Source of the DNA: Kurthia zopfii
GTDB taxonomy: Bacteria > Bacillota > Bacilli > Bacillales_A > Planococcaceae
Direction of reading: 5' to 3'
Assembly: GCF_003143955.1 (NCBI RefSeq)
Contig: NZ_QFVS01000012.1
Coordinates: 1-64,000 of the forward strand
DNA: 64,000 nucleotides
How positions within the stretch are numbered: the first letter of the stretch is position 1; every line of letters starts with the position of its first letter. The notes below the pieces were generated by a model. That model was not told where the DNA came from. It searched no databases and was given only the letters and a program-made list of their open reading frames with translations. The translations under genes and the position numbers were made by a program. Positions 28,950-38,819 of the stretch are shown here, in pieces.

Positions 28950-30005
28950 CTATTCTCCTTCTTGAAACGTATCGCTACATCCTCTTATTTCGGCTTTCGG
29001 TATCCTACCTAAAACTGTAAAATACTTCCCTTTCCAACCACATTTACAATTATCTTCTCCTATAATTGTTCCTAAATCTTCTGTCAAAAGCGAATGCCCT
29101 GGATAGCTTCTAGGTAACTCACTTACAACTTGGATTAAACCTAGTACTCCATTTCTAACATTTTCAAAAGAAATCGGATCACGAATAATTACGTCTGCAT
29201 AGCTAGGTGAATGTAAATAACCTTCTTTACATTCTATGAAGATTGAACCTACTTGCTCAACCATGCCATAATAATTATGGATTTCACTAATTCCTAACTG
29301 CTCTTTGATTTGTTGATTAAAACTCAAAGAATCTATTGCTTCATCGCTAAGTTTTTTCCAACCTCCACCATGAATTAATATTGCATTATTAAAATCTAGT
29401 TTTATTCTTTGTTCTTTTAGTTTTTTAAAAACATACTTCCAAATCATAAAAGTAAATCCAAACATTAATATTTTTTGATGTCCAAATTCATCCATGAATT
29501 TTTTTAAACCATCATAATCTAATGTCATATCGTCATTCAAAGCATAGAAATGTTTTCTTCCAAAGTTAGAAAACCCAATAATCCCTGCACCTCGAGCACT
29601 AAATGACTTCCGATTTTTCAAAACCGATTTTGTATCTAAAATGATCATGGGTAATCTTTTCTCACCCAAAACTGGCTTCATTAGACTTACCAGAGCTTTC
29701 GTTTGTGAAATTGCTGTATTTTTATCTAGATAAATTTTCGAAACTGTTTGACCTGATGTACCACTTGACGTTAATACTTTCACAACTTCTTCATCTGGAA
29801 TAGATTTCAATTCCATTGACTTAAACAATTGTACAGGTAAAAATGGAACATCAATTATTGATTTCGCAATTATTTCTTGTTCGCTTTTTTTTATCATTTT
29901 AGAATATGCTTCACATGCATTAAAATGTAATTCTGATAACTCATTCAATTTTTCAAGCAGTATTATTTCCTTTTCAGTTTTTTCTAAATGAAATGGTTCT
30001 TTCAT
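28950..30005 (-). CDS. LuxE-like acyl-protein synthetase
   Basis: 351 residues from ATG 30005 (AAAGGAG eight bases upstream), overlapping the ligase stop by four bases (ATGA). LuxE activates an acyl group with ATP and passes it to LuxC. The motif VLTSSGTSGQTVSKIYLD near residue 85 is the AMP-binding loop; YYGMVEQVGSIF resembles the adenylate-forming YGxTE box. CKCGWKG near the C-terminus resembles the metal-like Cys pair of LuxE. Translational coupling to the AMP ligase upstream and LuxC downstream marks these three as one functional set. Confidence 0.88.
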   Translation of the reverse strand: MKEPFHLEKTEKEIILLEKLNELSELHFNACEAYSKMIKKSEQEIIAKSIIDVPFLPVQLFKSMELKSIPDEEVVKVLTSSGTSGQTVSKIYLDKNTAISQTKALVSLMKPVLGEKRLPMIILDTKSVLKNRKSFSARGAGIIGFSNFGRKHFYALNDDMTLDYDGLKKFMDEFGHQKILMFGFTFMIWKYVFKKLKEQRIKLDFNNAILIHGGGWKKLSDEAIDSLSFNQQIKEQLGISEIHNYYGMVEQVGSIFIECKEGYLHSPSYADVIIRDPISFENVRNGVLGLIQVVSELPRSYPGHSLLTEDLGTIIGEDNCKCGWKGKYFTVLGRIPKAEIRGCSDTFQEGE

Positions 30006-31327
30006 AAACACATCTCCTTTAACTTTACATAATCTATCTTACCGTTAGTAAATCGAGGTAGCGTGAGGATTTTCACTTTATAAGAAGATTTATGTAAATG
30101 ATATATTTCTCTCAAAAACTCACTTACTTCATTTAAATATTGATCATCTTCGATTGCAACAATGAGTCTATCATCATTTCCAGTACATGCTATTGCTGTA
30201 GAAACTTGCTGTTCTAGCTTTCGTTCAACCTCATCTAAATTAATTCGAAGACCAAAAAGTTTAATAAAACGCTTTAGCCTACCGGTTATCGTAAAATAAC
30301 CATCTTCGTCGACTTCAGCCGTATCTCCTGTATATAATACACCCTGTAACTCATCTCCTTTTTTTAAGTCCTTTAAACAGTCTGCATATCCTAACATTAC
30401 ATTTGCGCCGAAATAAACTAACTCTTCATTTTTTATTTCTAATTTGCCTCCAGGAATTGCAATTCCAATTGAATTATATTTATTCTTTACTTGATCATGC
30501 GGAATAAATGAAATTCTTGGAGATGCTTCTGTTTGACCATACATTACATAAAATTTTTTGTTTTTCTTTTTGGCATATTCAGCAAAATATTTAACTAATT
30601 TCTCACTTAACCTACCTCCTGCTTGCGTTAAAGTTTTCAAATCTGGCAGATTCATATTTACAAATCCAATTCTCTGTAATATCTGATATGTAAAAGGCAC
30701 TCCTGCAAATGAAGTTACATTCCTTTTTTTCATTAAATCCCAGAATGTCTTTTCCATTACACTTTCATTTGTAATTACTATACTGGCACCAGTTAATAAA
30801 TGACTATTTACAAGAGACATACCATACGAATAGGATATTGGTAAGTTTACCATTGCACGATCTTCTGAATTAATATTTAAATACTGTTGTATTGAAAATG
30901 CATTTGATTTTAAATTATCGTACGATAACCTCACAAATTTTTGACTCCCTGTAGTACCTGAAGTGCTTAATAACAATGCAAGATTTGGATGAATTTCTAT
31001 TGGAATATTTTTTTCTCTGACTAATCTCTTTCCTACAGTGATATATCCATCAAATTCATTCAAACCAACGATCCATTTCGGTTTATATTTATCGACAGTT
31101 ATTTTCAATAATTCAAAGCTTAATTCTTTTGATAGTAACATGACAGCATGCTCACTGTTCATAGCAGTAACATATTCTGAAATAATATCTATTGTATTTT
31201 CACATAAAATCAGAATAATGTTTTTTTCTTCACTATTGAACGGTAAATTTTTCAAATCATTATAAGTATATACTTCATCGTTTGTAAACACCGCGACTTT
31301 AGAACTGCTAAGGTTAAAAAATCCCAT
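30002..31327 (-). CDS. AMP-dependent acyl ligase (adenylate-forming enzyme)
   Basis: 441 residues from ATG 31327 (GAAAGGAG upstream); the open frame from 31369 includes a terminator and is rejected. ANL-superfamily motifs are present: LLSTSGTTGSQKFVRLS (P-loop), MYGQTEASPRI, YTGDTAEVDEDGYFTITGR and the catalytic Lys in FTNGKIDYVKL. It most likely charges the nearby acyl carrier protein with a carboxylic acid. The substrate cannot be read from sequence. It follows a terminator-like hairpin within the operon. Confidence 0.88.
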   Translation of the reverse strand: MGFFNLSSSKVAVFTNDEVYTYNDLKNLPFNSEEKNIILILCENTIDIISEYVTAMNSEHAVMLLSKELSFELLKITVDKYKPKWIVGLNEFDGYITVGKRLVREKNIPIEIHPNLALLLSTSGTTGSQKFVRLSYDNLKSNAFSIQQYLNINSEDRAMVNLPISYSYGMSLVNSHLLTGASIVITNESVMEKTFWDLMKKRNVTSFAGVPFTYQILQRIGFVNMNLPDLKTLTQAGGRLSEKLVKYFAEYAKKKNKKFYVMYGQTEASPRISFIPHDQVKNKYNSIGIAIPGGKLEIKNEELVYFGANVMLGYADCLKDLKKGDELQGVLYTGDTAEVDEDGYFTITGRLKRFIKLFGLRINLDEVERKLEQQVSTAIACTGNDDRLIVAIEDDQYLNEVSEFLREIYHLHKSSYKVKILTLPRFTNGKIDYVKLKEMCL

Positions 31328-31342
31328 AAAAAATCTCCTTTC

Positions 31343-31371
31343 AAAAAAAGAAGTGTAGCAAATTGCCACAC
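31343..31371 (-). terminator. Terminator-like hairpin inside the acyl cassette
   Basis: Minus-strand GTGTGGCA pairs with TGCTACAC (one G-T pair), loop ATT, then TTCTTTTTTT. It stands between the acyl carrier protein and the AMP ligase, inside what is otherwise a tightly packed operon, so it may lower expression of downstream genes. Confidence 0.75.
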
Positions 31372-31381
31372 CCCACCGCCA

Positions 31382-31609
31382 CTAAAATACTACATCATAT
31401 TTCCCTAAAATCTCTTTTGCTTTTGAAAAGCTACTCATATCTAGTACATCATCTGTATCGAGCATTATATCAAAAACATCCTCTAACTCAGCAATCAGGC
31501 TCATGTGCCCAATAGAGTCCCATTGAGGTATAGTATTATATTCTAATTCTTCAATATTCACAGTTTCATCCAATTCTAATACTTCTTTAAAAATTTCTTT
31601 AAGTTTCAA
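31382..31609 (-). CDS. Acyl carrier protein
   Basis: 75 residues, acidic and helical. PQWDSIGHMSLIAELEDVF contains the DSxxxxxL site; the Ser after Asp (residue 32) should carry 4'-phosphopantetheine. It is a dedicated, non-FabD-operon carrier, placed between the split transketolase and the AMP ligase, so it probably holds the acyl intermediate of the cassette. Confidence 0.9.
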   Translation of the reverse strand: MKLKEIFKEVLELDETVNIEELEYNTIPQWDSIGHMSLIAELEDVFDIMLDTDDVLDMSSFSKAKEILGKYDVVF

Positions 31610-31619
31610 AACGAGACCT

Positions 31620-32594
31620 CTATTCTTCTAGATAATCAAATATTTTTCTTGCTATAGACTCCCCATCCAATTCATAATATTTAAGCATTTCTTCGTAAAT
31701 ACCTGAATTTTCATAACTATGTGGCAAGCCCATTATTAAATGTGGTGGTCTAACCTTAAAGGAACTAAATACCTCAGCAATACTGCCTCCTAATCCACCA
31801 ATTATACTATGTTCCTCAACTGTAACTAATAATTTTTTCTCGCGCGCAATTTCATTTAATTTTTCATTATCAAGTGGATTGATTGTATGCATGTTGATGA
31901 CTTCAACTGAAATACCTTGTACTTCTAATATTTTTGCAGCACTGATACATTCAGATAATATACTACCTATTCCAATAATTGCTACATCAGTTCCATTTAA
32001 TAAAGTATTACTTTTCCCAATTTTGAAGTCATAATCTTCTCGGTAAACTATCGGACTCGGAGAACCTGCCGTCAACCGAATGTAAAGCGATTGTGGGTAA
32101 TTAAAACTTGCTTCTAATAATTTTGTTAGTTCAAAACTATCTGCTGGAGATACGATGGTAATGTTAGGTATCGATCTAATAATTGAAATATCTTCCATGC
32201 TACAATGCATTGTTCCTATCATGCCTAATACAATACCACTTGATAAACCTACCATACAGACTTTATTTTTCATTTCGCCGATATCCATTCTTATTTGTTC
32301 AAGACATCTTAAGGTTTGGAAAGGTGCGTAAGTTGTCGTAAACACTTGGAAACCTTCACTTGAAAGTCCTGCAGCAATCCCTATCATATTTTGTTCTGCA
32401 ATTCCTACATCTAAGTAATTATTAGGATATGACTTTCTAAACCTATCCAATCCAGCAGGTATTGATACATCTGCAGTTAAAACCATTAAATCCGAATTCA
32501 TTTCAGCATATTTCAGCATTTCAATTCCAAAAACTGCTCTTTGCCCCATCCTTGAAAATAATTTAATTTCTTTAGAAAACTTACTACTACTCAT
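31620..32594 (-). CDS. Transketolase C-terminal subunit (pyrimidine-binding half)
   Basis: 324 residues from ATG 32594 (AGGTG six bases upstream; a GTG at 32603 is also in frame). It holds the Pyr and C-terminal domains of a split transketolase, with the DVGIAEQNMIGIAAGLSSEG block and its conserved Glu contacting thiamin diphosphate, and LYIRLTAGSPSP. It overlaps the N-terminal subunit by 8 bases, so the two are surely a heteromeric enzyme. It transfers or condenses two-carbon ketol units, or performs a related acyloin reaction. The substrate is not determinable here. Confidence 0.88.
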   Translation of the reverse strand: MSSSKFSKEIKLFSRMGQRAVFGIEMLKYAEMNSDLMVLTADVSIPAGLDRFRKSYPNNYLDVGIAEQNMIGIAAGLSSEGFQVFTTTYAPFQTLRCLEQIRMDIGEMKNKVCMVGLSSGIVLGMIGTMHCSMEDISIIRSIPNITIVSPADSFELTKLLEASFNYPQSLYIRLTAGSPSPIVYREDYDFKIGKSNTLLNGTDVAIIGIGSILSECISAAKILEVQGISVEVINMHTINPLDNEKLNEIAREKKLLVTVEEHSIIGGLGGSIAEVFSSFKVRPPHLIMGLPHSYENSGIYEEMLKYYELDGESIARKIFDYLEE

Positions 32595-33423
32595 ATACGA
32601 CACCTATATCTTGAAGTGCTTGCTTATACAAATTTTTTGTTAATACCGAGTGATGCCACTCAATGTTATTTTCTGCAAATGATACCCCTTTACCTTTTAT
32701 TGTATTTGCTATTAACGCAAATGGTTTATCACTGTTTTGATTACTCTTAATTTTTGAAATAATATCATTAACATCATGACCATCGCATTGTACAGAATTC
32801 CATCCAAATACTTTGAACTTTTCTCTTAAATCCCCCATATCTAAAGTCTCCTCTATTTTCCCACCTAATTGATATCCATTTCTGTCTACAATTACTACAA
32901 GGTTATCTAATTTCTGCATACTTGCAGACATAACTGACTCCCAAATTGAACCTTCATTGCATTCTCCGTCTCCAAGAATTACATAAACTTTTGAATTAGA
33001 TTTTTTTTTCTTTAATGCTATAGAAACTCCAATACCTAAAGAAAGCCCCATCCCCAGACTACCACTAGTGAACTCAATGCCTTTTGCTCTGTTCATTACA
33101 GGATGCCCCAAAAACTCACTATGACTCTTCATAAATGTGTCTAAATCATTTTCACCTATAAGTTCAATATATTCTAATGCCGCATAGTAAGACAATACGC
33201 CATGTTCCTTACTCAATATTAATCGATCCCGATCCTCAAAATTAGTCATATCATTACTTATTTTCATTACATAACCATACAGTGCTGTAAATATTTCCAC
33301 TAATGATAATCCTGGACCTAGATGTGCCGCGTTATTTCCCGATGAAAACGCAAGGTCAATTGACCTTTTTCTAATCGCCTTAGACATTTCAGTAAGATTA
33401 TAAACCACGGAATGCCCCCCCAT
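32587..33423 (-). CDS. Transketolase N-terminal subunit (thiamin diphosphate PP-binding half)
   Basis: 278 residues. The thiamin diphosphate motif GDGECNEGSIWESVMSA near residue 150, ending in DRNG, is clear, as is GSLGMGLSLGIGVSIA. The start is uncertain: ATG 33423 overlaps the SDR gene by 26 bases with only a weak AGAG site; GTG at 33408, just after GGGGGG, or ATG 33387 are alternatives. Split transketolases of this kind occur in specialised sugar and secondary metabolite clusters, unlike the single-chain pentose phosphate enzyme. Confidence 0.87.
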   Translation of the reverse strand: MGGHSVVYNLTEMSKAIRKRSIDLAFSSGNNAAHLGPGLSLVEIFTALYGYVMKISNDMTNFEDRDRLILSKEHGVLSYYAALEYIELIGENDLDTFMKSHSEFLGHPVMNRAKGIEFTSGSLGMGLSLGIGVSIALKKKKSNSKVYVILGDGECNEGSIWESVMSASMQKLDNLVVIVDRNGYQLGGKIEETLDMGDLREKFKVFGWNSVQCDGHDVNDIISKIKSNQNSDKPFALIANTIKGKGVSFAENNIEWHHSVLTKNLYKQALQDIGVVYE

Positions 33424-34153
33424 CTACTCTTATAATTTGTCCTGTAATAAAAGAAGCTAAATCTGAACTTAAAAACAATACTGCTTTTGCAACTTCTTCT
33501 GGTTTACCTAATCTTTTCATACAGGATTGATTGATTTCTTCTTTAAGGAAATCAGTATTTGTAATATTTTTATCTAACATTTCCGTTTCAATGAATCCAG
33601 GGGCAATTGCATTACTCCTAATTTCACTAGATTCAATTGCTAATCTTTTTGTAAATTCATTAATTGCTGACTTACTTATGCTATACCCCATCATACCAGG
33701 ATAAGAATTTAACGAAGCAATAGACGAAATGTTTACAATAGAAGGTGTTTTTGATTTTCTCATAAGCTTAATAACATATTTCGTTAACTCGAAAGCTCCA
33801 TAAAAATTAATTCTCATCATCTTTTCTAAATGACTAACTGTAGTTAGTTGAGCCAATGTATCCATGGCAAATCCAGCATTATTGATTAATATATCAATTA
33901 TTATTTTATTTTTCTTCAGCTTCATCACAAATTGTTTAATTTCATCTATTTTTTCTAAATCAAAATAATAAAATTGAATATCCACATTATTTTCCTGTGC
34001 AATTCTAGAAAATTCAGCTTCAATTCTTGGGTTTTTCTTTCTCATACATGCTATAATATTACTTTTATTTTCTGCAAATAACTTAATTATTTCTTTCCCA
34101 ATTAATCCGGAAGAACCTGTGACTAATGCAGTTTTGCCAATGAGCAGCTCCAT
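33398..34153 (-). CDS. Short-chain dehydrogenase/reductase (FabG-like)
   Basis: 251 residues from ATG 34153 (AAAGGGTG upstream); the TTG at 34192 lies inside pseH and is rejected. SDR motifs in order are TALVTGSSGLIGKEI (cofactor), NNAG, the catalytic Ser in VNISSIAS, YSISKSA (YxxxK) and APGFIETEM. It would reduce a keto group, probably of an acyl-carrier-bound or sugar intermediate of the cassette. It lies 22 bases downstream of pseH and overlaps the transketolase N subunit. Confidence 0.9.
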   Translation of the reverse strand: MELLIGKTALVTGSSGLIGKEIIKLFAENKSNIIACMRKKNPRIEAEFSRIAQENNVDIQFYYFDLEKIDEIKQFVMKLKKNKIIIDILINNAGFAMDTLAQLTTVSHLEKMMRINFYGAFELTKYVIKLMRKSKTPSIVNISSIASLNSYPGMMGYSISKSAINEFTKRLAIESSEIRSNAIAPGFIETEMLDKNITNTDFLKEEINQSCMKRLGKPEEVAKAVLFLSSDLASFITGQIIRVDGGAFRGL

Positions 34154-34175
34154 ACACAGCACCCTTTTCTTTTTA

Positions 34176-34709
34176 TTATTCGAAACTAGCAATTAAACTA
34201 TGAAATTTCACCATAGTATTCCATTTCTTTTTTGTTAATTCAAGTATTTCAACATCATAGTACTTTTCATCTTTATAAATATGATCCTGAAGAATCCCGA
34301 CTTCTCTAAAACCATAATGTAGATCCATTTTTTTCATTCCTAAGTTATTACTCATTACTTCAATTACAATTTTATTTAAGTTAAATTCAAAAAAAGCATA
34401 ATTCAAGAAATATGGTAAAATCCTGCTAGCTATTAACGAATAATTTTGATCACCTATATAAAAACCAGATGATGCTCGATTGTTTCTATAATCAATTTCG
34501 TTTAAAGAAATTAGTCCAATTTTAACATCATTTGAATAAATCACATAATATTGATTTTCTTTTGAATCAATATTATCTCTAACCCATTTCAAATGTTTAT
34601 TTTTATCTTCATCTAAATTAGTATACATGTATTTAGTAACGTGTTCCTTTTTTCTCCATTGAAAGATCTCATCTGCATCTAGTAATGTCATTTTTTTAAA
34701 TGTAAGCAT
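34176..34709 (-). CDS. pseH: PseH-type N-acetyltransferase (GNAT)
   Basis: 177 residues. Likely UDP-4-amino-4,6-dideoxy-N-acetyl-beta-L-altrosamine N-acetyltransferase, third step of pseudaminic acid synthesis. EIFQWRKKEHVTKYMYTNLD at the N-terminus is characteristic of PseH; IGLISLNEIDYRNNRA and IVIEVMSNNLGMKKMDLHYG form the GNAT core. The start has AAGGTGG eight bases upstream. It lies 13 bases after pseB. A broken relative stands at 27583-27776. Confidence 0.88.
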   Translation of the reverse strand: MLTFKKMTLLDADEIFQWRKKEHVTKYMYTNLDEDKNKHLKWVRDNIDSKENQYYVIYSNDVKIGLISLNEIDYRNNRASSGFYIGDQNYSLIASRILPYFLNYAFFEFNLNKIVIEVMSNNLGMKKMDLHYGFREVGILQDHIYKDEKYYDVEILELTKKKWNTMVKFHSLIASFE

Positions 34710-34722
34710 ATGTTATTCCACC

Positions 34723-35718
<996 letters not shown>

Positions 35719-36057
35719 TTAATTTGAAGCTATATTTTTAATTCCCTTAAAAAAAGGAATGATCTCGTATTCGAAAATATCTGATACTATTACAAAATCT
35801 CCAACTTCAAGTCCCGAATTGATTTCATTTAAAAAATCCGTAACTTGATTTTCTTTCCAATCTAGAGTAATTCCTTCTGCTTCCAAATAGCTTCGTGCAC
35901 TTGTAAGCCATGTTATTCCTTCAGAGAAATCGACAACCATTTCTAATGCTTCACTTATCCGATTTTCATTTATAAACCTGACAATTTGACTACAACCAGC
36001 CGGAATTCTATGAATATAATCATTGTAATCACTAACGACTTCTTCTATTTGAATCAT
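35719..36057 (-). CDS. Hypothetical protein between maf2 and pseB
   Basis: 112 residues, acidic, predicted mostly helical, no signal or membrane segment. I do not recognise the family. The start overlaps the maf2 stop by 26 bases, which indicates translational coupling and a role linked to Maf or flagellin modification. Notable stretches are IPAGCSQIVRFINENR and VGDFVIVSDIFEYEIIPFF. Function unknown. Confidence 0.8.
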   Translation of the reverse strand: MIQIEEVVSDYNDYIHRIPAGCSQIVRFINENRISEALEMVVDFSEGITWLTSARSYLEAEGITLDWKENQVTDFLNEINSGLEVGDFVIVSDIFEYEIIPFFKGIKNIASN

Positions 36058-37765
36058 TTATCTCATCTCTTTTCTCTTTAATTGCAAATTGAACTATTTC
36101 TAAATACTTTTCTACTGCTAATAATCCATTTTTATAGAAATCAATATTTTGATTTTTTACTCTATTAAATCTTTGATATTCTGTTTCATTTTCTTTTTCT
36201 AAATATTGTGTATCAACAGATAGAATCGTTGGCATTAATATATGACTTATTGGCAATTTTTTATTTAATCTAGATATTTCCATATCGTTTGCATCTAATG
36301 TTTTTATTGTTGAATTTTTAAATTTTTCTATTGTTGAATCATTTTCAATCGTCTTAATTGAACTCTTATATATTTTGATTAATTCTTTGGTATTTTTCAA
36401 ATCCTGCATATGCTTTTTAAGTACTTGCGAATTCTCCATTAATACGGGAAATTTTAAATCATTCGATATTATCATTTCGTCTTCATTTTCCACTACATAT
36501 TTTCTAACAAAATCTTTAAATGGAATTTGTTTATAGCCTTTGAGCTTTGCACCACCTTCAGTACAGTTAAAAAACTCATTGGACGGTGGTTGAACGACAA
36601 TCATTCTTTCAAATGCAATCCTCATAGAATTCATAGATGTACTAGTTTGAATTTTCCCCTCATAATAGCCATCCACTAACTCAAACTCATCTTTATTAGT
36701 AACTTCTATCTCCTTAACATGATTATGTCCTTTCACATGACTCAAATTGTCAGTGAATGCAAGATCCTGTCCAATAAATGCAATTGGGCCACTTGATATA
36801 TATTGAGCAATTGAAAATGACAAGTTTGCGACAGTACTACCTGCTAAAAGTGATGGTATTTTTTCCCCAATAAATTCATCTACGTACTTATTCACATCTG
36901 CATGCCCTAATAAATTACAAATAATCGCTTGTTTCTCAAAACTATCTCTTATTTTAGGATGATTTTGAAAAGAATAGATCATGGTGGCATTTTTAATCAA
37001 TAAATTGGAAAAATGATTATAGTTAGCATCTCCACCATCAATTGTGACAATATAATCTGGCGAAATATCATTATCTAACAAAACATTTGTTGTAGAACCA
37101 GAGGATAGTAATATTATATTCTTTCTCCACTTCTTTACAAGCGGCAATTGCTTTAACAAAGATGGACCACTTGAAGCAATTACTATAGGTAACTCAAACA
37201 TATTTTTTAAGTTTTCAATACTTGCATCTCGATTCATATGATTCAAATTTAACGCAAGGTTCTTCTGCCATTTTTCTGAAAACATCATTAATGTATTATC
37301 ATTCACACGATTTGCTTCTTGTAAATCCCTAATTTTTTGTAATAATTCTTTGTATAACCCCGGAAATATTTTGTCATAGTTTTTCGTACAATAAACATTA
37401 AATTTTGTACGAACCTTTGAGTTAATATTTATTAAAACATCCTCTAAAAATGAAATCAACTCCGATGAAATTTTCACTATTTCATCATGTTCTTTCTTTA
37501 TTTTAAGTTCATCGCGCCCTAATAAAGGATCTATAACGATTATTTGTTCGTCATAGCGATTTCTCTTAATTAGCTCATCTATATAGTGTCCGCTTCCATA
37601 ACCAAATACAATATTTAGACTATGCGGACTATATTTTTTAGCTATCACTTGTTCTGCTTCTCTTACCGGATTGTACTTACTATGTATATAATATTCATTT
37701 ATTTTTAATATTGGATTTCCATCTTTTGCTTCAAATTCTTCGATTATAAATTTTCCTTGCTCCAT
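36032..37765 (-). CDS. Motility accessory factor (Maf, DUF115), flagellin nonulosonate transferase, copy 2
   Basis: 577 residues from ATG 37765 (GGAG eight bases upstream; GTG 37774 and ATG 37771 also in frame but too close). It carries the same boxes as copy 1: INEYYIHSKYNP, the IVFGYGSGHYIDELI loop, IASSGPSLLKQLPLVKKW and AFIGQDLAFTDNLSHVKG. It is about 180 residues longer at the C-terminus, which is helical and charged. It is the first gene of the glycosylation operon, downstream of a sigma-D-like element, and directly follows a flagellin gene. Confidence 0.88.
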   Translation of the reverse strand: MEQGKFIIEEFEAKDGNPILKINEYYIHSKYNPVREAEQVIAKKYSPHSLNIVFGYGSGHYIDELIKRNRYDEQIIVIDPLLGRDELKIKKEHDEIVKISSELISFLEDVLININSKVRTKFNVYCTKNYDKIFPGLYKELLQKIRDLQEANRVNDNTLMMFSEKWQKNLALNLNHMNRDASIENLKNMFELPIVIASSGPSLLKQLPLVKKWRKNIILLSSGSTTNVLLDNDISPDYIVTIDGGDANYNHFSNLLIKNATMIYSFQNHPKIRDSFEKQAIICNLLGHADVNKYVDEFIGEKIPSLLAGSTVANLSFSIAQYISSGPIAFIGQDLAFTDNLSHVKGHNHVKEIEVTNKDEFELVDGYYEGKIQTSTSMNSMRIAFERMIVVQPPSNEFFNCTEGGAKLKGYKQIPFKDFVRKYVVENEDEMIISNDLKFPVLMENSQVLKKHMQDLKNTKELIKIYKSSIKTIENDSTIEKFKNSTIKTLDANDMEISRLNKKLPISHILMPTILSVDTQYLEKENETEYQRFNRVKNQNIDFYKNGLLAVEKYLEIVQFAIKEKRDEINDSNRRSR

Positions 37766-37786
37766 TTTCATCACTCCATAGTCTTT

Positions 37787-37813
37787 ATATCGTCATTTTT
37801 TATAGAATAATTA
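37787..37813 (-). promoter_or_regulatory. Sigma-D-like promoter for maf2 and the pse island
   Basis: TAAT-N15-GACGATAT on the minus strand. The -10 matches GCCGATAT at 7 of 8, and the -10 context AAATGACGATAT is shared with the element before the giant secreted protein. It ends 22 bases before the maf2 start, after the flagellin-A terminator. Confidence 0.5.
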
Positions 37814-37869
37814 GGATTTCCCAAAATAAATATTATTTTTTTAAAAGAATAAATGACTTCTGTCGCATA

Positions 37870-37902
37870 CGAAAAGGATTCCATCTTTAGACAGAATCCC
37901 TA
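37870..37902 (-). terminator. Terminator after flagellin A
   Basis: Minus-strand AGGGATTC pairs with GAATCCTT around a 12-base loop, followed by TTTTCG. Confidence 0.8.
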
Positions 37903-37916
37903 ATCAAATCGTTATA

Positions 37917-38819
37917 TTATTGTAATAATTGAAGAACACCTTGTGGTTGTTGGTTAGCTTGCGCAAGCATTGATTGCGCTGCTTGAGTTAAGATATTGTT
38001 TTTAGTGAATGCCATCATCTCTGCAGCCATGTCAGTGTCACGGATACGTGATTCTGCTGCTGTTAAGTTTTCTGATGTTGCACCTAAGTTATTAATTGTG
38101 TGCTCTAAACGGTTTTGCACAGCTCCTAATGATGCGCGAGTTTTAGAAACTCTATTAATTGCTGAATCAATAATTGAAATTGAGTTATCGGCATTTGTTT
38201 GAGTCGTAATATTTAAGCCTGCACCTTTGGCTCCTGCTGAAGCTAACGAAGTAATTGCTCCTATTTTAGAATTAACCCCTAACGCAGTTGCACTCATTGT
38301 TTGAATACTTAAGTTAATTTTTTGCCCTGAGTTTGCACCGATATGGAAAACCTTACCTCCATCGACAGTTGCTTGACCAGCTGATGTGATTGTTTTACCA
38401 AATTTACCATTTAATAAAGTTTGAGTATTGAATTCAGTATTTTTTGAAATACGTGTGATTTCTTCTGATAATGAATTAATTTCTAATTGTAGTGCTTCAC
38501 GATCCGATGTTACGTTCGTGTCATTCGCAGATTGTACTGCTAATTCACGCATACGTTGTAAGATTGAGTGTGTTTCGTTAAGAGCACCCTCAGCTGTTTG
38601 AATTAGAGAGATTGAATCGCTCGCATTTTTAGAAGCCATGTCTAAACCAGAGATTTGGCCGCGCATTTTTTCTGAAATTGCTAAACCTGCAGCGTCATCG
38701 CCTGCACGGTTAATTTTGAAACCTGAAGATAATTTTTCTAAGTTTTTAGAAGCTGCTGCTTGGTTTGCACCTAAGTTACGGTGTGTGTTAAGAGCTGCAA
38801 TGTTATGTTGAATTCTCAT
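37917..38819 (-). CDS. hag: Flagellin, copy A
   Basis: 300 residues, a short flagellin with D0/D1 domains and almost no D2/D3. The N-terminus [20 protein letters not shown] and the C-terminal [20 protein letters not shown] are the conserved polymerising ends. It differs from copy B mainly between residues about 136 and 220 (here [18 protein letters not shown]), the surface-exposed part where Ser/Thr glycosylation and Lys methylation would occur. AAGGAGG precedes the ATG. It has its own sigma-D promoter and CsrA-type leader. Confidence 0.97.
   Translation of the reverse strand: MRIQHNIAALNTHRNLGANQAAASKNLEKLSSGFKINRAGDDAAGLAISEKMRGQISGLDMASKNASDSISLIQTAEGALNETHSILQRMRELAVQSANDTNVTSDREALQLEINSLSEEITRISKNTEFNTQTLLNGKFGKTITSAGQATVDGGKVFHIGANSGQKINLSIQTMSATALGVNSKIGAITSLASAGAKGAGLNITTQTNADNSISIIDSAINRVSKTRASLGAVQNRLEHTINNLGATSENLTAAESRIRDTDMAAEMMAFTKNNILTQAAQSMLAQANQQPQGVLQLLQ

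Noticed and set aside
28948-28950. Bioluminescence (lux) operon
   Set aside because: LuxC and LuxE homologues are present but there is no luxA, luxB or luxD; the neighbours are sugar and acyl-carrier genes.
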